DNA from: Nonomuraea africana
GTDB lineage: Bacteria > Actinomycetota > Actinomycetes > Streptosporangiales > Streptosporangiaceae
Direction: 5' to 3'
Assembly: GCF_014873535.1 (NCBI RefSeq)
Contig: NZ_JADBEF010000001.1
Span: 5,022,001 to 5,086,000 of the forward strand
Length of the DNA: 64,000 nt
The position numbers and the translations under genes were made by a program. The notes under the pieces were generated by a model that had not been told where the DNA came from, did not search any database, and was given only the letters and a program-made list of their open reading frames with translations. Each line of letters opens with the position of its first letter. The first letter of the stretch is position 1. This document shows positions 23,638 to 32,499 of the stretch, in pieces.

Positions 23638-24992
23638 CAGGGCTGAAGCGTTCTCATGTGGCGAGACCGAGTAGCTGAAGCCCGTCGCCTGGGTGGCTGC
23701 GGTAGTGGTCAGTGGCGGCGCTGATGTTGGTCCAGCCGATCAGGCGGGCCAGGCCGATGGCCAGGTTGCGCAGGCTCGCCAGGATGCGTGGAGCGGCGCC
23801 TTTCCGCACTCTGCAGGCGTCTTCGTGGTAGGTGACGTCGCGGATGTGGTGCAGGGCCTCGATGCTCCAGTGGCCGCGGATGAGGGTGGCGAGGTGGGCG
23901 TGGAGGATCCGGCCCGGCGGGAGACTGGTGACGGCGTAGATCGTGACGATGGTGGTCTTGCCGCTCTTGTGGTCGGTGCGGCGGCGCTTGACCTGGATGG
24001 CCTGCAGGGCGTGCGGGAAGGGCAGGCCCGGGCGGGCGGTGCAGATCTTCATGCGGCGGATCTCGCGGCGGCCATGCCCGGTCTCGTCGGTGCGGTCATT
24101 GAGGATGGCCTCGCGCCAGGGCAGGGCCTTGAGTCGGCGGTGCAGGGTGGGCTGGTTGCCCTTGACGACGAGCAGGTAGTGGCCGCCGGCGGCGACGATC
24201 TGGCGGGCATGTTCGTGCTGGGTGTGCAGGGCGTCGGCGGTGATCACCACGCCGGACAGATTCAGGTCGGCCAGCAGCGGCGTGAACGCGGGGATCTCGT
24301 TGCTCTTGGCCTGGATCTGGGCTTGGGCCACGACGGTCTGGGTGTCGTGGCGGACGGCGGCCAGCAGGTGGGTTACGCCGTCACCGGTGCGGCTGCCGCG
24401 CAGCGTCTTGCCGTCCACGGCCAGGCCGAGTAGCGGTTGTCGGGTGCTGGGGGTGGGCGGTGCGGCGCAGGCGGCCAGCTTGGTCAGATAGGCGCAGGTC
24501 GCGGTGTCGAAGGCGTCGCCGTCCAGGCGGGCCAGCAGCCGTCCCAGGGTGCTGGCGGCCAGCCGCGTCGCGGCGGGCAGGCCGAGCTGGACGCGTAGTT
24601 CAGGGTCGCATCCGGTGATGAATCTGGTGATCTTCGCCAGGGAGGTGGCGCCGCCGAGTACGGCGAGCAAGGCTAAGGCCAGCAGCGGTCCGAGTTGGTA
24701 GCGGCGCCCGCGACGGTTACGTGGGTCGGGTACGGCATCCAGGACATCGGCCAACGCGGGCAGGTCGGTCAGGTCCGTCATCGGGTCGGTGGTGGTGACG
24801 TGCTCCAGGTGGCGGGAGAGCACGTCGATCGGGGAAGATGGCACGCGAACGCGGCCCCTGTTCTTGATCGACTGGCTAGACACCGACGATCATCAGGGGT
24901 CGCGTTTGTCATCTCCGCACCGGGGCGCCCTCAACCATCTGCCCGTCTACAGGGCTACGACCGTCTCACCAGCCGAGAACGCTTCAGCCCTG
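23638..24992 (-). mobile_element. ISAs1-family insertion sequence, complete
   Basis: A 1355-bp element. Both ends carry CAGGGCTGAAGCGTTCTC (18 of 18 identical, inverted), then seven variable bases and GAGAC. It is flanked by perfect 10-bp direct repeats GAGCAGGGCC at 23628-23637 and 24993-25002, the target duplication size expected for ISAs1-type elements (8-10 bp). It encodes one full-length transposase and appears recently inserted and possibly active. Confidence 0.9.
23654..24844 (-). CDS. ISAs1 family transposase
   Basis: A 396-residue DDE transposase of the ISAs1 group. The N-terminal DUF4372-like region reads [20 protein letters not shown]. Catalytic motifs are [16 protein letters not shown] (first Asp), [18 protein letters not shown] (second Asp) and [20 protein letters not shown] (Glu region). 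It is full length and undamaged. GTG 24844 ([14 protein letters not shown]) is preferred; the frame is open to another GTG at 24883. It lies wholly between the element's inverted repeats. Confidence 0.9.
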   Translation of the reverse strand: MPSSPIDVLSRHLEHVTTTDPMTDLTDLPALADVLDAVPDPRNRRGRRYQLGPLLALALLAVLGGATSLAKITRFITGCDPELRVQLGLPAATRLAASTLGRLLARLDGDAFDTATCAYLTKLAACAAPPTPSTRQPLLGLAVDGKTLRGSRTGDGVTHLLAAVRHDTQTVVAQAQIQAKSNEIPAFTPLLADLNLSGVVITADALHTQHEHARQIVAAGGHYLLVVKGNQPTLHRRLKALPWREAILNDRTDETGHGRREIRRMKICTARPGLPFPHALQAIQVKRRRTDHKSGKTTIVTIYAVTSLPPGRILHAHLATLIRGHWSIEALHHIRDVTYHEDACRVRKGAAPRILASLRNLAIGLARLIGWTNISAATDHYRSHPGDGLQLLGLAT

Positions 24993-25234
24993 GAGCAGGG
25001 CCAGGCCTTATTGCCGATCGAATTCATCGCCGCGCCCCTGCTCTTGCTCGCCTACGGCGTGATCCGCATCCTCGACGGTCTCGACGGCAGCCGCGGCACG
25101 GCGAGTCGCGTACCCGCGTGACCAGACCGCTCGGAGGTCGCGATCTGGCTCTTCGAGATCGACGCCGCCCCGCCGGTTGCCGACGGCGCCTCCTCAGTCG
25201 ACCGATGCGACGTGGCACCGAGGGTGGCGCGCAA

Positions 25235-25250
25235 TGTGATGTGGTTCACA
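25235..25250. promoter_or_regulatory. CRP/GlxR-type binding site
   Basis: TGTGA-TGTGGT-TCACA matches the CRP/GlxR consensus TGTGA-N6-TCACA at all ten arm positions, and one extra base pair on each side (A/T) also fits. It lies 86 bases before the FAD oxidoreductase start and just upstream of an ECF41-like promoter. Confidence 0.55.
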
Positions 25251-25259
25251 TCCGCGACC

Positions 25260-25286
25260 TGTCACGCCCGGTGCGGGCTGTTTGTC
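25260..25286 (+). promoter_or_regulatory. ECF41-type promoter
   Basis: TGTCACG (25260-25266), a 16-base spacer and TGTC (25283-25286) closely match the ECF41 promoter as I recall it (TGTCACA-N16-CGTC), one mismatch in each box. It is 50 bases before the FAD oxidoreductase ATG, and an ECF41 sigma gene follows downstream. Confidence 0.6.
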
Positions 25287-25336
25287 CCATGGGCGTCACC
25301 GGCACCGAAACCGGTGCCCGACCTTGGGAGAACGAA

Positions 25337-26515
25337 ATGAACAACGGCCACCGCATTGTCGTCCTTGGCGCCGGCTACACGGGCATGTTCAACGCCATCC
25401 GGCTGGCCCACCGCACCCGCCGGACCGGCGTGAAGATCACGCTGGTCAACCCTTCGAGCCGGTTCGTCGAGCGGCTGCGGATGCACCAGATCGCAGCCGG
25501 GCAGGAGCTGGCCGACCACCAGATCCCCGACCTGCTCGCCGGAACCGGCGTCACGTTCGTCCAGGGCGCCGCCACCGCCATCGACCCCGAGGCTCGGCAG
25601 ATCACCGTCGACGGTGCCGAGACCCTCGAGTACGACACGCTCGTCTACGCGCTGGGTAGCTCGACCGACACCAGCAAGGTCCCCGGCGCCGACATCCACA
25701 CGTTCACCCTGAACAGCCCGGAGATCGCCGGCCGGTTCGCCGAGCGGCTCACCGAGATCGCCAAGGCCGGCGGCACCGTCACCGTCTGCGGCGGCGGCCT
25801 GACCGGCATCGAGGCGGCCACCGAGATCGCCGAGAGCCACCCGAGCCTGAACGTCACGCTGATCAGCTTGGAGGAGCCCGGCGGCATGATGGGTGCCGAG
25901 GCCCGCGCCTACCTCTACCGCGCGCTGGACCGCCTCGGCGTCGCCCTGGAGACCGGCTCCCGCGTCACCAAGGTGCTGCCCGACGCGGTCGAACTGGCCG
26001 ACGGCCGGCTCGTCCACTCCGACGCCTGCCTGTGGACCACCGGCGTCAAGGTGTCGCCGCTCGCCGCCGACGCCGGGATCGCCACCGACGACCGCGGCCT
26101 CATCCTGGTCGACGCCACGCTGCGATCAGTGTCCCACCCGGAGATCCACGCCGTCGGCGACGCCGCAGCGGTCCGCCTGGCCTGGGGGCAGATCCACGGG
26201 ACCTGTCAGAGCGGCCTGCCCACCGCCCAGTACACCGCCGACACCATCGCGCGGCTGCTGCGCGGCAAGGCCGTCAAGCCGTTCCGCTTCGGCTACTTCC
26301 ACCAGCCGGTCAGCCTGGGCCGCCGCGACGCGGTCATCCAGTTCACCAAGGCCGACGACACCCCCGGCCGCTGGTACCTCACCGGCTGGGCCGCCGTCGC
26401 GTACAAGGAGATGGTCAGCGGCAGCCCCCTCCTGACGTACCGGCTCAGCAAGCGCATGAATGTCACCACCATCGTCTCCAAGGGCGGCCGCGCCACCCGC
26501 AAGCTCGCGGCATGA
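25337..26515 (+). CDS. NAD(P)/FAD-dependent oxidoreductase (NDH-2-like)
   Basis: A 392-residue flavoprotein of the pyridine nucleotide-disulfide / type II NADH dehydrogenase group. The FAD-binding Rossmann motif is VVLGAGYTGMFNAIRLAHRT (residues ~7-26), the NAD(P) motif is VTVCGGGLTGIEAATEIAES, and the second FAD contact IHAVGDAAAVRLAWGQIHGT is near residue 270. No redox-active Cys pair or clear membrane anchor is seen. GGGAG at 25326-25330 serves ATG 25337. Upstream ECF41 and CRP-like sites and the adjoining ECF41 gene suggest induction by that sigma factor. Confidence 0.85.
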   Translation: MNNGHRIVVLGAGYTGMFNAIRLAHRTRRTGVKITLVNPSSRFVERLRMHQIAAGQELADHQIPDLLAGTGVTFVQGAATAIDPEARQITVDGAETLEYDTLVYALGSSTDTSKVPGADIHTFTLNSPEIAGRFAERLTEIAKAGGTVTVCGGGLTGIEAATEIAESHPSLNVTLISLEEPGGMMGAEARAYLYRALDRLGVALETGSRVTKVLPDAVELADGRLVHSDACLWTTGVKVSPLAADAGIATDDRGLILVDATLRSVSHPEIHAVGDAAAVRLAWGQIHGTCQSGLPTAQYTADTIARLLRGKAVKPFRFGYFHQPVSLGRRDAVIQFTKADDTPGRWYLTGWAAVAYKEMVSGSPLLTYRLSKRMNVTTIVSKGGRATRKLAA

Positions 26516-26584
26516 CGGGTACCGACTCCCAGCGCCGTGATCTCGGGCTTGCCGCCCAGGTGACGGCGCTGGCAACATGAGCCG

Positions 26585-27484
26585 GTGATCGTGATCGACG
26601 GCAGGGCCGAGGAGGACCCGTACATCGAGAACAGGCGGCTGCTGTTCGCCACTGCCTACCGCATGCTGGGCAGCGTCACCGACGCCGAGGACGTCCTCCA
26701 GGACGCCTGGCTCACCTGGAGCACCGCCGACCGCGACGCGATCCACCACCCCAAGGCCTACCTGGTGCGAACGGTCACCAACCTGTCGCTGAACCGCCTC
26801 ACCTCCGCGCGGGCCACGCGCGAGACCTACGTCGGCCCGTGGCTCCCCGAACCGCTTTTGACCTCCCCCGACATCGCCACGGAGACCGAATTGGCCGACA
26901 CCGTCTCCATGGCGATGATGGTCGTCCTGGAAACCCTCAGCCCCGTCGAACGCGCTGTCTTCCTGCTCCGCGAGGTCTTCGGCTACTCGCACGCCGAGAT
27001 CGCCGAGACCCTCGAACGTCCCGAGCCGACGGTCCGCCAGATCGCCCACCGCGCCCGCGAGCACGTCCAGGCCCGCCGCCCCCGCTTCGACACCGACGAG
27101 GCACAGCGCCGGCAGGTTACCGCGCAATTCATGAAGGCCTGCGCGGGCGGGGACCTGAACGCCGTGATGGAACTGCTCGCCCCCGACGTCACCGCCTGGT
27201 CCGACGGCGGTGGCAAGGTCACCGCCGCCCGCCGCCCCCTCCACGGCACCGACCACGTCGCGCGCTGGATCGTGGGCTTCCTGGCCAAGCCCGAGCTGGC
27301 CGCCCTGACCATGGAGCCCGCCGTCATCAACGGCGAGCTTGGCATCCTGGCCACTCTCGACGGCTACGCCGTCGGCGCCCTGTCGTTCGACCTCGTCGAC
27401 GGCCACATCCAAAATCTGCGCTTCCAGGTCAACCCCGACAAGCTCAGCGGCCTCACCCCCGACAACGGCCTGGCATTCCTCTGA
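26585..27484 (+). CDS. ECF41-type RNA polymerase sigma factor (SigJ-like)
   Basis: A 299-residue ECF sigma factor with a fused C-terminal SnoaL-like domain. Region 2 covers residues ~15-75 (LFATAYRMLGSVTDAEDVLQ), region 4 covers ~112-162 (LSPVERAVFLLREVFGYSHA then EIAETLERPEPTVRQIAHRA), and SnoaL follows. The ECF41 hallmarks WLPEP (86-90), DGGGK (207-211) and NPDKL (283-287) are all present. In this group the C-terminal domain replaces an anti-sigma factor, and targets are usually adjacent oxidoreductase-type genes, matching the FAD enzyme upstream. GTG 26585 is the probable start. Confidence 0.9.
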   Translation: MIVIDGRAEEDPYIENRRLLFATAYRMLGSVTDAEDVLQDAWLTWSTADRDAIHHPKAYLVRTVTNLSLNRLTSARATRETYVGPWLPEPLLTSPDIATETELADTVSMAMMVVLETLSPVERAVFLLREVFGYSHAEIAETLERPEPTVRQIAHRAREHVQARRPRFDTDEAQRRQVTAQFMKACAGGDLNAVMELLAPDVTAWSDGGGKVTAARRPLHGTDHVARWIVGFLAKPELAALTMEPAVINGELGILATLDGYAVGALSFDLVDGHIQNLRFQVNPDKLSGLTPDNGLAFL

Positions 27485-27656
27485 TGCGCGAACGCGGGCA
27501 TCGTCTGCGGGCAGCTCGGTGACCCTGTCCAAGCCGTCGCAGGAGGCACTCAACGATCTCCCGTATATCGGCCGCCGCCCCCGACGATGTCCATCGAAGG
27601 CACAGGTGTCGAAGGCGAGCGGCTGTCCGTGGTCAAGACCTTCACGGTGTGAGGAC

Positions 27657-27962
27657 CTACGGAGCGGATTCCTGTGACGCCTCGACCAAGGTCCGAAGGG
27701 TCAGTGGCCGGGCCAGGATCCGGTCCAGGACTCTCTGGGCGTGACGCAGATGGGGGGTGGTGAAGTGCTCGTCGAAGGCCTGCCGGTTCTCCCACCGTTC
27801 CACGATCACCATGCGGGCCGGGTCGTTGGGGTCGACATAGGCCCGATACGAGAGGCAACCGGGTTCGTCCAGCGTTGGCTCGATCAGGGCTTCCAGCGCC
27901 GTGCGGAGCCGATCATGCTGGTCTGGGGCGGCGAGGAACTCGGCGATGACGAAAAGGGACAT
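27657..27962 (-). CDS. Quinol monooxygenase (ABM domain)
   Basis: A 101-residue ABM-fold protein resembling YgiN-type quinol monooxygenases: FVIAEFLAAPDQHDRLRTAL, then CLSYRAYVDPNDPARMVIVE and RWENRQAFDEHFTTPHL. Such small ferredoxin-like enzymes oxidise quinols without a cofactor. ATG 27962 aligns with the family; the frame is open to 28007. It begins 13 bases after the aldo/keto reductase stop, so the two form an operon read away from the XRE regulator. Confidence 0.8.
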   Translation of the reverse strand: MSLFVIAEFLAAPDQHDRLRTALEALIEPTLDEPGCLSYRAYVDPNDPARMVIVERWENRQAFDEHFTTPHLRHAQRVLDRILARPLTLRTLVEASQESAP

Positions 27963-27975
27963 GGCCCGGCCTCCT

Positions 27976-29016
27976 TCATGCGTGGCGGGCGGGACCTCTG
28001 CCCGCACCGGAGACCGTGATCGCGGTGGCGATCTCCTCGATGTCGGCAGGGCTCAGCTCCAGCGAGCCCGCTCCGATCCAGCCGTCCACCTGGGCGGCCT
28101 TGCGCGCGCCCACGATCGCCCCGGTGATGCCGGGCCAGGCGAGCACCCAGGCGATGGCCACCTCGGCCACGGAACGGCCATGGCGTTCAGCGATCGGCCG
28201 CAGCGCGTCGGCGAGCTGGAGGTTGGCGGTCAGGCCGGTCGTGAAGTCGTGGTGGGCGGTCCGCCAGTCCTCGGCGGGCAGTCCGGCCACGCGCTCGGCG
28301 GAGAAGGCCCCGGTGAGCAGGCCGGACTGCAGCGGCGAGTAGACGATCACACCGGTCTCGTGCGCGCGTGCCCAGGCGATCTCATCGGCGGACGACCGGT
28401 TGATCGCCGAGAACGGCGGCTGGATGACGTCGACATGGGCGATCTGCTCGGCCGCCTCGAGCAGGTCGGGCGTGTGATTGGACAGCCCGATCGCCCGGAC
28501 CTTGCCTTCGGCCTTCAGGTCGGCCATGACCTGCCAGTACTCCTCCAGCGGCGTGGCGTTGGGCGACACCGCTCCGAAGCCGCCACCGGCGTACTCCAGC
28601 GATTCGCCGGTGTCGGGATAGTGCACCTGGTACAGGTCGATGTGGTCGACGCCCAGCCGCCGCAGCGAGTCTTCGAGCTCGCGGCGGACGCTGTCCGGCT
28701 TCATGATCCGCCGAGGCGAGGCCGACGGATTGTCCGGGTCCCAGACCAGGCCGAGCTTGGTGAAGATGTACGGGCGATCGGCCTGCGGCAGGTCGGCGAC
28801 AGCCTTGCCGACCAGTTCCTCCGAATGGCCCAAGCCGTACACCGCGGCGGTGTCGATCCAGTTGACGCCCGCGTCGAGCGCGTGGCGGATCGCGGCGACC
28901 GACTCAGCGTCGTCCGTGGCCCCCCAGCTGAAGGCCCAGCCCGAGCCCGACACGGCCCACGAACCGAAGCCCAATCGGGTGATCTCCATGCCGGTACGGC
29001 CAAGCGTGACAGTCAT
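27976..29016 (-). CDS. Aldo/keto reductase
   Basis: A 346-residue NADPH-dependent aldo/keto reductase. Catalytic residues are visible: Asp and Tyr in WIDTAAVYGLGHSEELVG, Lys in FTKLG and His in YQVHYPD. The cofactor-binding segment with VGARKAAQVDGWIGAG and the AIAWVLAWPGITGAIVG strand are near the C-terminus. It reduces aldehydes or ketones of unknown identity. It is divergent from an XRE regulator, and a CCGGAAC palindrome lies 28 bases before its start. It leads the operon with the ABM monooxygenase. Confidence 0.9.
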   Translation of the reverse strand: MTVTLGRTGMEITRLGFGSWAVSGSGWAFSWGATDDAESVAAIRHALDAGVNWIDTAAVYGLGHSEELVGKAVADLPQADRPYIFTKLGLVWDPDNPSASPRRIMKPDSVRRELEDSLRRLGVDHIDLYQVHYPDTGESLEYAGGGFGAVSPNATPLEEYWQVMADLKAEGKVRAIGLSNHTPDLLEAAEQIAHVDVIQPPFSAINRSSADEIAWARAHETGVIVYSPLQSGLLTGAFSAERVAGLPAEDWRTAHHDFTTGLTANLQLADALRPIAERHGRSVAEVAIAWVLAWPGITGAIVGARKAAQVDGWIGAGSLELSPADIEEIATAITVSGAGRGPARHA

Positions 29017-29044
29017 GAGTGATGCACTCCCGTGAATCGGAAAG

Positions 29045-29059
29045 CCGGAACCGTTCCGG
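29045..29059. promoter_or_regulatory. Palindrome between aldo/keto reductase and XRE regulator
   Basis: CCGGAAC-C-GTTCCGG is a perfect 7-bp inverted repeat with a one-base centre, 28 bases before the reductase ATG and in the 136-base divergent gap. It is a plausible operator for the XRE protein. Confidence 0.5.
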
Positions 29060-29152
29060 CGGATTCAACCTTCGGCGATTCACGCCAGGTCAGGCAGTGC
29101 CCGGCTCTGCCTAGGCACGCCATGACCAGGCATCCACCTAAATCGCGAAATA

Positions 29153-29992
29153 ATGGGACATATGATCTTCGATCGACGTGTCGAACTGGGTGAGTTCCTC
29201 CGATCGCGTCGCGCCCGGCTCCGTCCCGAGGAGTTCGGCCTGACCTCCTACGGACGGCAGCGCCGGGTTCCCGGACTGCGTCGCGAGGAGCTGGCGCAGC
29301 TGGCCGGGGTCAGCGTCGATCACTATGTACGGCTGGAGCAGGGACGCAGCCTGCAGTTCTCGGCGGAGGTCCTGGACGCGGTGGCCAAGGCCTTGCGTCT
29401 GGACTCGACGGAACGGGAGCACCTGTACCGGCTGGCCCGCCCCGCTCCGGCCGCGGCCGAAGAACCGGCGGACAGCCCGCCGCTGCGTCCGGGCATCCAC
29501 AGCCTGCTCTCCGCGATCAGCGGTGCCCCTGCCTACGTGGTCGACCGCACGACCGACGTGCGGGCATGGAACCGGCTGGCGGCGGCGTTCATCACCGACT
29601 TCGGCGAGCTCCGCGCCGCGGAGCGCAACATGGCCAGGCTGGTATTCCTCGACGACGGCGTGCGCGACCTGTACGTCGACTGGTGGGCACGGGCTCGCGA
29701 CGTGGTGGCCTTCCTCCGGCTGGACGTGGCGCGCCCACCCGTTCCTCCTGCCGCCCAGGCCCTGATCGAGGAGCTGTCGGCCGCCAGCCGCGAATTCCGC
29801 CAGATCTGGGCCGAGCACGACATCAAGGCCCCCGAGCACGGCAGCCACCGATACAGGCATCCGCTCGTTGGCGAGCTCGAATTGACCTACGAGACGCTCC
29901 GGCTACCCGGCCACCCCGACCTCGCCCTGGTCGTCCACACCGCAGAGGAGGGATCCTCCGCCCAGGAAGCACTCCGCGTCCTGATGCAGTAA
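29153..29992 (+). CDS. XRE family regulator with MmyB-like ligand domain
   Basis: A 279-residue transcription factor. The N-terminal helix-turn-helix reads VPGLRREELAQLAGVSVDHY and VRLEQGRSLQFSAEVLDAVA (residues ~40-80). The C-terminal PAS-like MmyB domain has VVDRTTDVRAWNRLAAAFI, GSHRYRHPLVGELELTYETL and LPGHPDLALVVHTAEEGSS. MmyB-type regulators usually control a divergent oxidoreductase gene, as here (aldo/keto reductase), and bind a fatty-acid-like or quinone-like ligand. ATG 29153 and ATG 29162 are both possible starts. Confidence 0.85.
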   Translation: MGHMIFDRRVELGEFLRSRRARLRPEEFGLTSYGRQRRVPGLRREELAQLAGVSVDHYVRLEQGRSLQFSAEVLDAVAKALRLDSTEREHLYRLARPAPAAAEEPADSPPLRPGIHSLLSAISGAPAYVVDRTTDVRAWNRLAAAFITDFGELRAAERNMARLVFLDDGVRDLYVDWWARARDVVAFLRLDVARPPVPPAAQALIEELSAASREFRQIWAEHDIKAPEHGSHRYRHPLVGELELTYETLRLPGHPDLALVVHTAEEGSSAQEALRVLMQ

Positions 29993-30064
29993 TCCCCGTA
30001 TTTCGGTACTCATACCGAGGGCGATACGGATGTCTTGGCAGGAGGTAAGGCTTAGCGCAAGCGC

Positions 30065-30283
30065 GCTGGCTGAGGAGGCGGCCTGGATGAAGGCGACCTG
30101 CCGGTTGACAATGGTCAGGTGCCGGATCGGCTCGGCGGTGACTCGGTGCAGGTCGCCCAGCGCGCGCAGCTCGGCCAGTACCGGGCCGACCTCGGCCAGG
30201 TCGAGGTCGGCACGCGGGTCACGGAGCAGCCGACGGTAGAGACGTTCCTGCTCGGCGGTCAGCCCCAGGCTGCCCAGACTCAT
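30065..30283 (-). pseudogene. N-terminal fragment of a LuxR/TrmB-like regulator
   Basis: The minus strand reads MSLGSLGLTAEQERLYRRLL, then RDPRADL, as at the start of actinomycete HTH/LuxR regulators. It then jumps to VGPVLAELRALGDLHRVTAE, an internal segment, so a deletion has joined two parts. No LuxR box remains. TCGGTA-CTCA-TACCGA at 30003-30018 may be a terminator for the XRE gene. Nothing else is seen in 29993-30562. Confidence 0.5.
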
Positions 30284-30562
30284 CAGCACCTCCTCTCGTC
30301 GGAGACTCTCGGCTGGTCACCAGACGGCCCATCCGTACGTCGGGGACGGGGCTGCCGGTCTTTGAACGAGCTGGTCCGGCGTCAGGGCATATGCCGGAAT
30401 GGAGTACGGCTCCGCCACTCACGCCAGAGCGGAAGTCATTCCGATCTGGGCGAGCTCGTCGGGGGACGGCACCGGGCCTGCCGTTGACTCTGAGCCGGCC
30501 GCAGGGAGACTCCCGCGATCGCTGAGCCGGCCCGCAAGATCAGCGGAGGCCTCGACGCCGGG

Positions 30563-31495
30563 TCACGCCAACTCCTCCTTGAAACCCTGCCGCCAGGAGG
30601 GATAACGCAGCTGCCAGCCGAGCTCGGCCTTGGCCTTGGCGTTGGAGAAGCCGCGCCCCTCGGTCAACATCAGCACCGCCACGTCTCCGGCCAGCGGCCG
30701 GGCCAGCCAGGCGGGGATCCGCATCGGCCGCTTCGCGCCCGCGCACGCCGCCAGGTACGGCAGCCACTCGTTCGCCGGCGCCGGTTCGTCGTCGACGATG
30801 TTGAACACGCCGCGGGCCTGCTGCTCCACGGCCAGGACGGTAGCGGAGGCCGCGTCGTCCAGATGTATCCACGAGCAGTATCCGGCACCGCTCCCGACGA
30901 CCGGGAACTGCCGCTTGCGCACGGGGCCGACCAGGTCGTCCATGGCGCCGGGGCCGTAGAACCAGCCGTAGCGCAGGACAGCGCCGCCGGCCTTGACGAC
31001 CACGTTCTCGACGTGGCCGAGCGCCGCCATCCCGGGCTCGGCAGGGGTCCCCGTCATCGGGTCCAGCCCGTCCTGCTCGGTCTTGACCCAGCCGCCCTCG
31101 CGGATGCCGTTCCAGGCGCCGTAGGCCTGCGCGACGAAGTGAGGGACGCCGGTCGCCTCGGCGGCGGCCAGCAGGTGATCCGTTCCCTCGGTGCGCAGCC
31201 GGTTGGTGCCGGCGAACCATCGATCCATGTGCTTCATGTCGGCCTTGCCGGCGCGCTTCACGGAGATCGCGGTCATCTGGTGCACGATCACCTCCGGCCG
31301 GGCCTTGGCCACCGCCTCGCCGACCGAGACCGCATCCAGCCCGTCCATCACGACCGCCTCGGCGCCCATCTGTTCCAGCAGGCCCAGCCTGGCGGTGCTC
31401 GTCGTTGTCGCCGTCACCTGGTGGCCACGTGCCACGAGCTGCGGCACCAGCCGCCGCCCCAGCACCCCGGCCCCTCCTGCCACGAATACCCGCAT
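30563..31495 (-). CDS. NAD(P)-dependent epimerase/dehydratase
   Basis: A 310-residue extended short-chain dehydrogenase/reductase. The NAD(P) motif VFVAGGAGVLGRRLVPQLVA (GGxGxxGxxL) is at residues 3-22, and VGSGAGYCSWIHLDDAASAT is the family's conserved segment near residue 210. The catalytic YxxxK is not clear: AYGAWNGIRE is at the expected place but lacks the Lys, so it may be an atypical reductase or nucleotide-sensing member. It is divergent from a TetR gene with a strong inverted repeat between them. It is probably controlled by that regulator. Confidence 0.8.
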   Translation of the reverse strand: MRVFVAGGAGVLGRRLVPQLVARGHQVTATTTSTARLGLLEQMGAEAVVMDGLDAVSVGEAVAKARPEVIVHQMTAISVKRAGKADMKHMDRWFAGTNRLRTEGTDHLLAAAEATGVPHFVAQAYGAWNGIREGGWVKTEQDGLDPMTGTPAEPGMAALGHVENVVVKAGGAVLRYGWFYGPGAMDDLVGPVRKRQFPVVGSGAGYCSWIHLDDAASATVLAVEQQARGVFNIVDDEPAPANEWLPYLAACAGAKRPMRIPAWLARPLAGDVAVLMLTEGRGFSNAKAKAELGWQLRYPSWRQGFKEELA

Positions 31496-31681
31496 GATCT
31501 CTCCTTTGACGTAGGTGTCTGCCTCTGAGACGAAACAGCCGGGCCAGTTCGTGACACGGAAGGCACGACAGTCAGGAAAGACCGTTCACTGCTGTCGCTC
31601 GCCGCCTCCACAAGATCAATGGTGCGGCGAGTCATGCCGTGCGTTGGTCTTGCCTGAGCCTCGCTCAGAGATTTACAGGTG

Positions 31682-31725
31682 TGCATTCACTGCACTGCTA
31701 TGCAATGAATGCATCAAGATATACT
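31682..31725. promoter_or_regulatory. Operator and -10 element upstream of TetR gene
   Basis: TGCATTCA (31682-31689) and TGAATGCA (31706-31713) are perfect inverted arms 16 bases apart, with extra TGCA cores between them. TATACT at 31720-31725 is a good -10 element for the TetR gene. The 297-base divergent gap holds no other gene. Confidence 0.55.
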
Positions 31726-31792
31726 CATGTCGTGTGCGGCCGTCAACACGGCCGCCGGCCAACACGACCGACCCGGGGGATGAAAGGACACG

Positions 31793-32419
31793 ATGACCAG
31801 TGGAGAGCCAGTCCGCCGCGGCGGACGCGACGCGCAGCGCCGCCGTACCCGCAAAGCGATCATCGAAGCGGCGGTACGGCTGAGCGCCGGCGGCGCGACG
31901 CCGTCCATCGACGAGATCGCCGCCGCCGCCGACGTGTCACGTCGCACGATCTACATGCACTTCCCGTCCCTCGACCACCTGCTGATCGACGCAACCGCCG
32001 GCGCGATCAACGACCCCCCGGTCGAGCAGGCACTGGCCGACCCCGCGCTCGCAGGCGATGCCGCAGCCCGCGTAGACGCCCTCATCCAGACCCTGCTGGA
32101 GCACTCACCGCAATCGCTTCCCCTGGGCCGCCGACTGATCCGCCTGACCGTCGATATGCCAGTGAACGACACCCAAGAACCGCCCACCCCCCGCCGGACC
32201 CAACGCCGGGTCGGATGGCTGGAACGGGCCTGCGAACCGCTCCGCGACACCCTGAGCGAGGAATCATTCCAGCGCCTGATCTCGGCCCTGACCATCGTGG
32301 TCGGCTGGGAGGCGCAGATCGCCCTGCGCGACGTCCGCGGCCTTGACCCCCAGGCCGAACAGGAGACCATCAGGTGGGCCGCACGCGTCCTGGTGGAGGC
32401 GGCGATCAAGGAAGGGTGA
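31793..32419 (+). CDS. TetR/AcrR family transcriptional regulator
   Basis: A 208-residue TetR regulator. Its helix-turn-helix lies at residues ~20-65 (AIIEAAVRLSAGGATPSIDE then IAAAADVSRRTIYMHFPSLD). The C-terminal domain is helical, with VVGWEAQIALRDVRGL near the end. ATG 31793 follows AAAGGA at 31781-31786. It is divergent from the epimerase gene and likely represses it and itself through the TGCATTCA repeat. A strong terminator follows at 32500-32526. Confidence 0.85.
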   Translation: MTSGEPVRRGGRDAQRRRTRKAIIEAAVRLSAGGATPSIDEIAAAADVSRRTIYMHFPSLDHLLIDATAGAINDPPVEQALADPALAGDAAARVDALIQTLLEHSPQSLPLGRRLIRLTVDMPVNDTQEPPTPRRTQRRVGWLERACEPLRDTLSEESFQRLISALTIVVGWEAQIALRDVRGLDPQAEQETIRWAARVLVEAAIKEG

Positions 32420-32499
32420 CCGCCGCCCTCGCTGCTGCTCGGCCGACTTTCGTCATCAGACGACGCGTGCCGGGTGGCGCGGGGCTCGGGCCGCAATCA

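Larger units (their letters stand above)
23598..25121 (+). pseudogene. Small membrane-protein gene split by the ISAs1 element
   Basis: Removing 23638-24992 and one copy of the 10-bp duplication joins GTG/ATG (23598 or 23613) ... IIAEQG in frame to QALLPIEFIAAPLLLLAYGV and IRILDGLDGSRG, ending at TGA 25119-25121. The intact product would be about 52 residues (47 if it started at ATG 23613) with one transmembrane segment; similar short actinomycete membrane proteins exist with unknown role. The exact in-frame repair shows that the insertion is the only disruption. Confidence 0.7.

Noticed and set aside
23225-23674. Open frame containing WDLNPRPTDYE
   Set aside because: This peptide arises from translating the antisense of the tRNA 3' half; it is not a gene.
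24695-25336. Upstream extension of the FAD oxidoreductase frame
   Set aside because: The extension runs through the IS end and the promoter region; ATG 25337 has a ribosome binding site and matches the family start.
26126-27553. 475-codon minus-strand frame opposite the ECF41 gene
   Set aside because: Antisense shadow: the plus strand has a complete, motif-perfect sigma factor; the minus reading is Val/Gly/Asp-rich with no domain.
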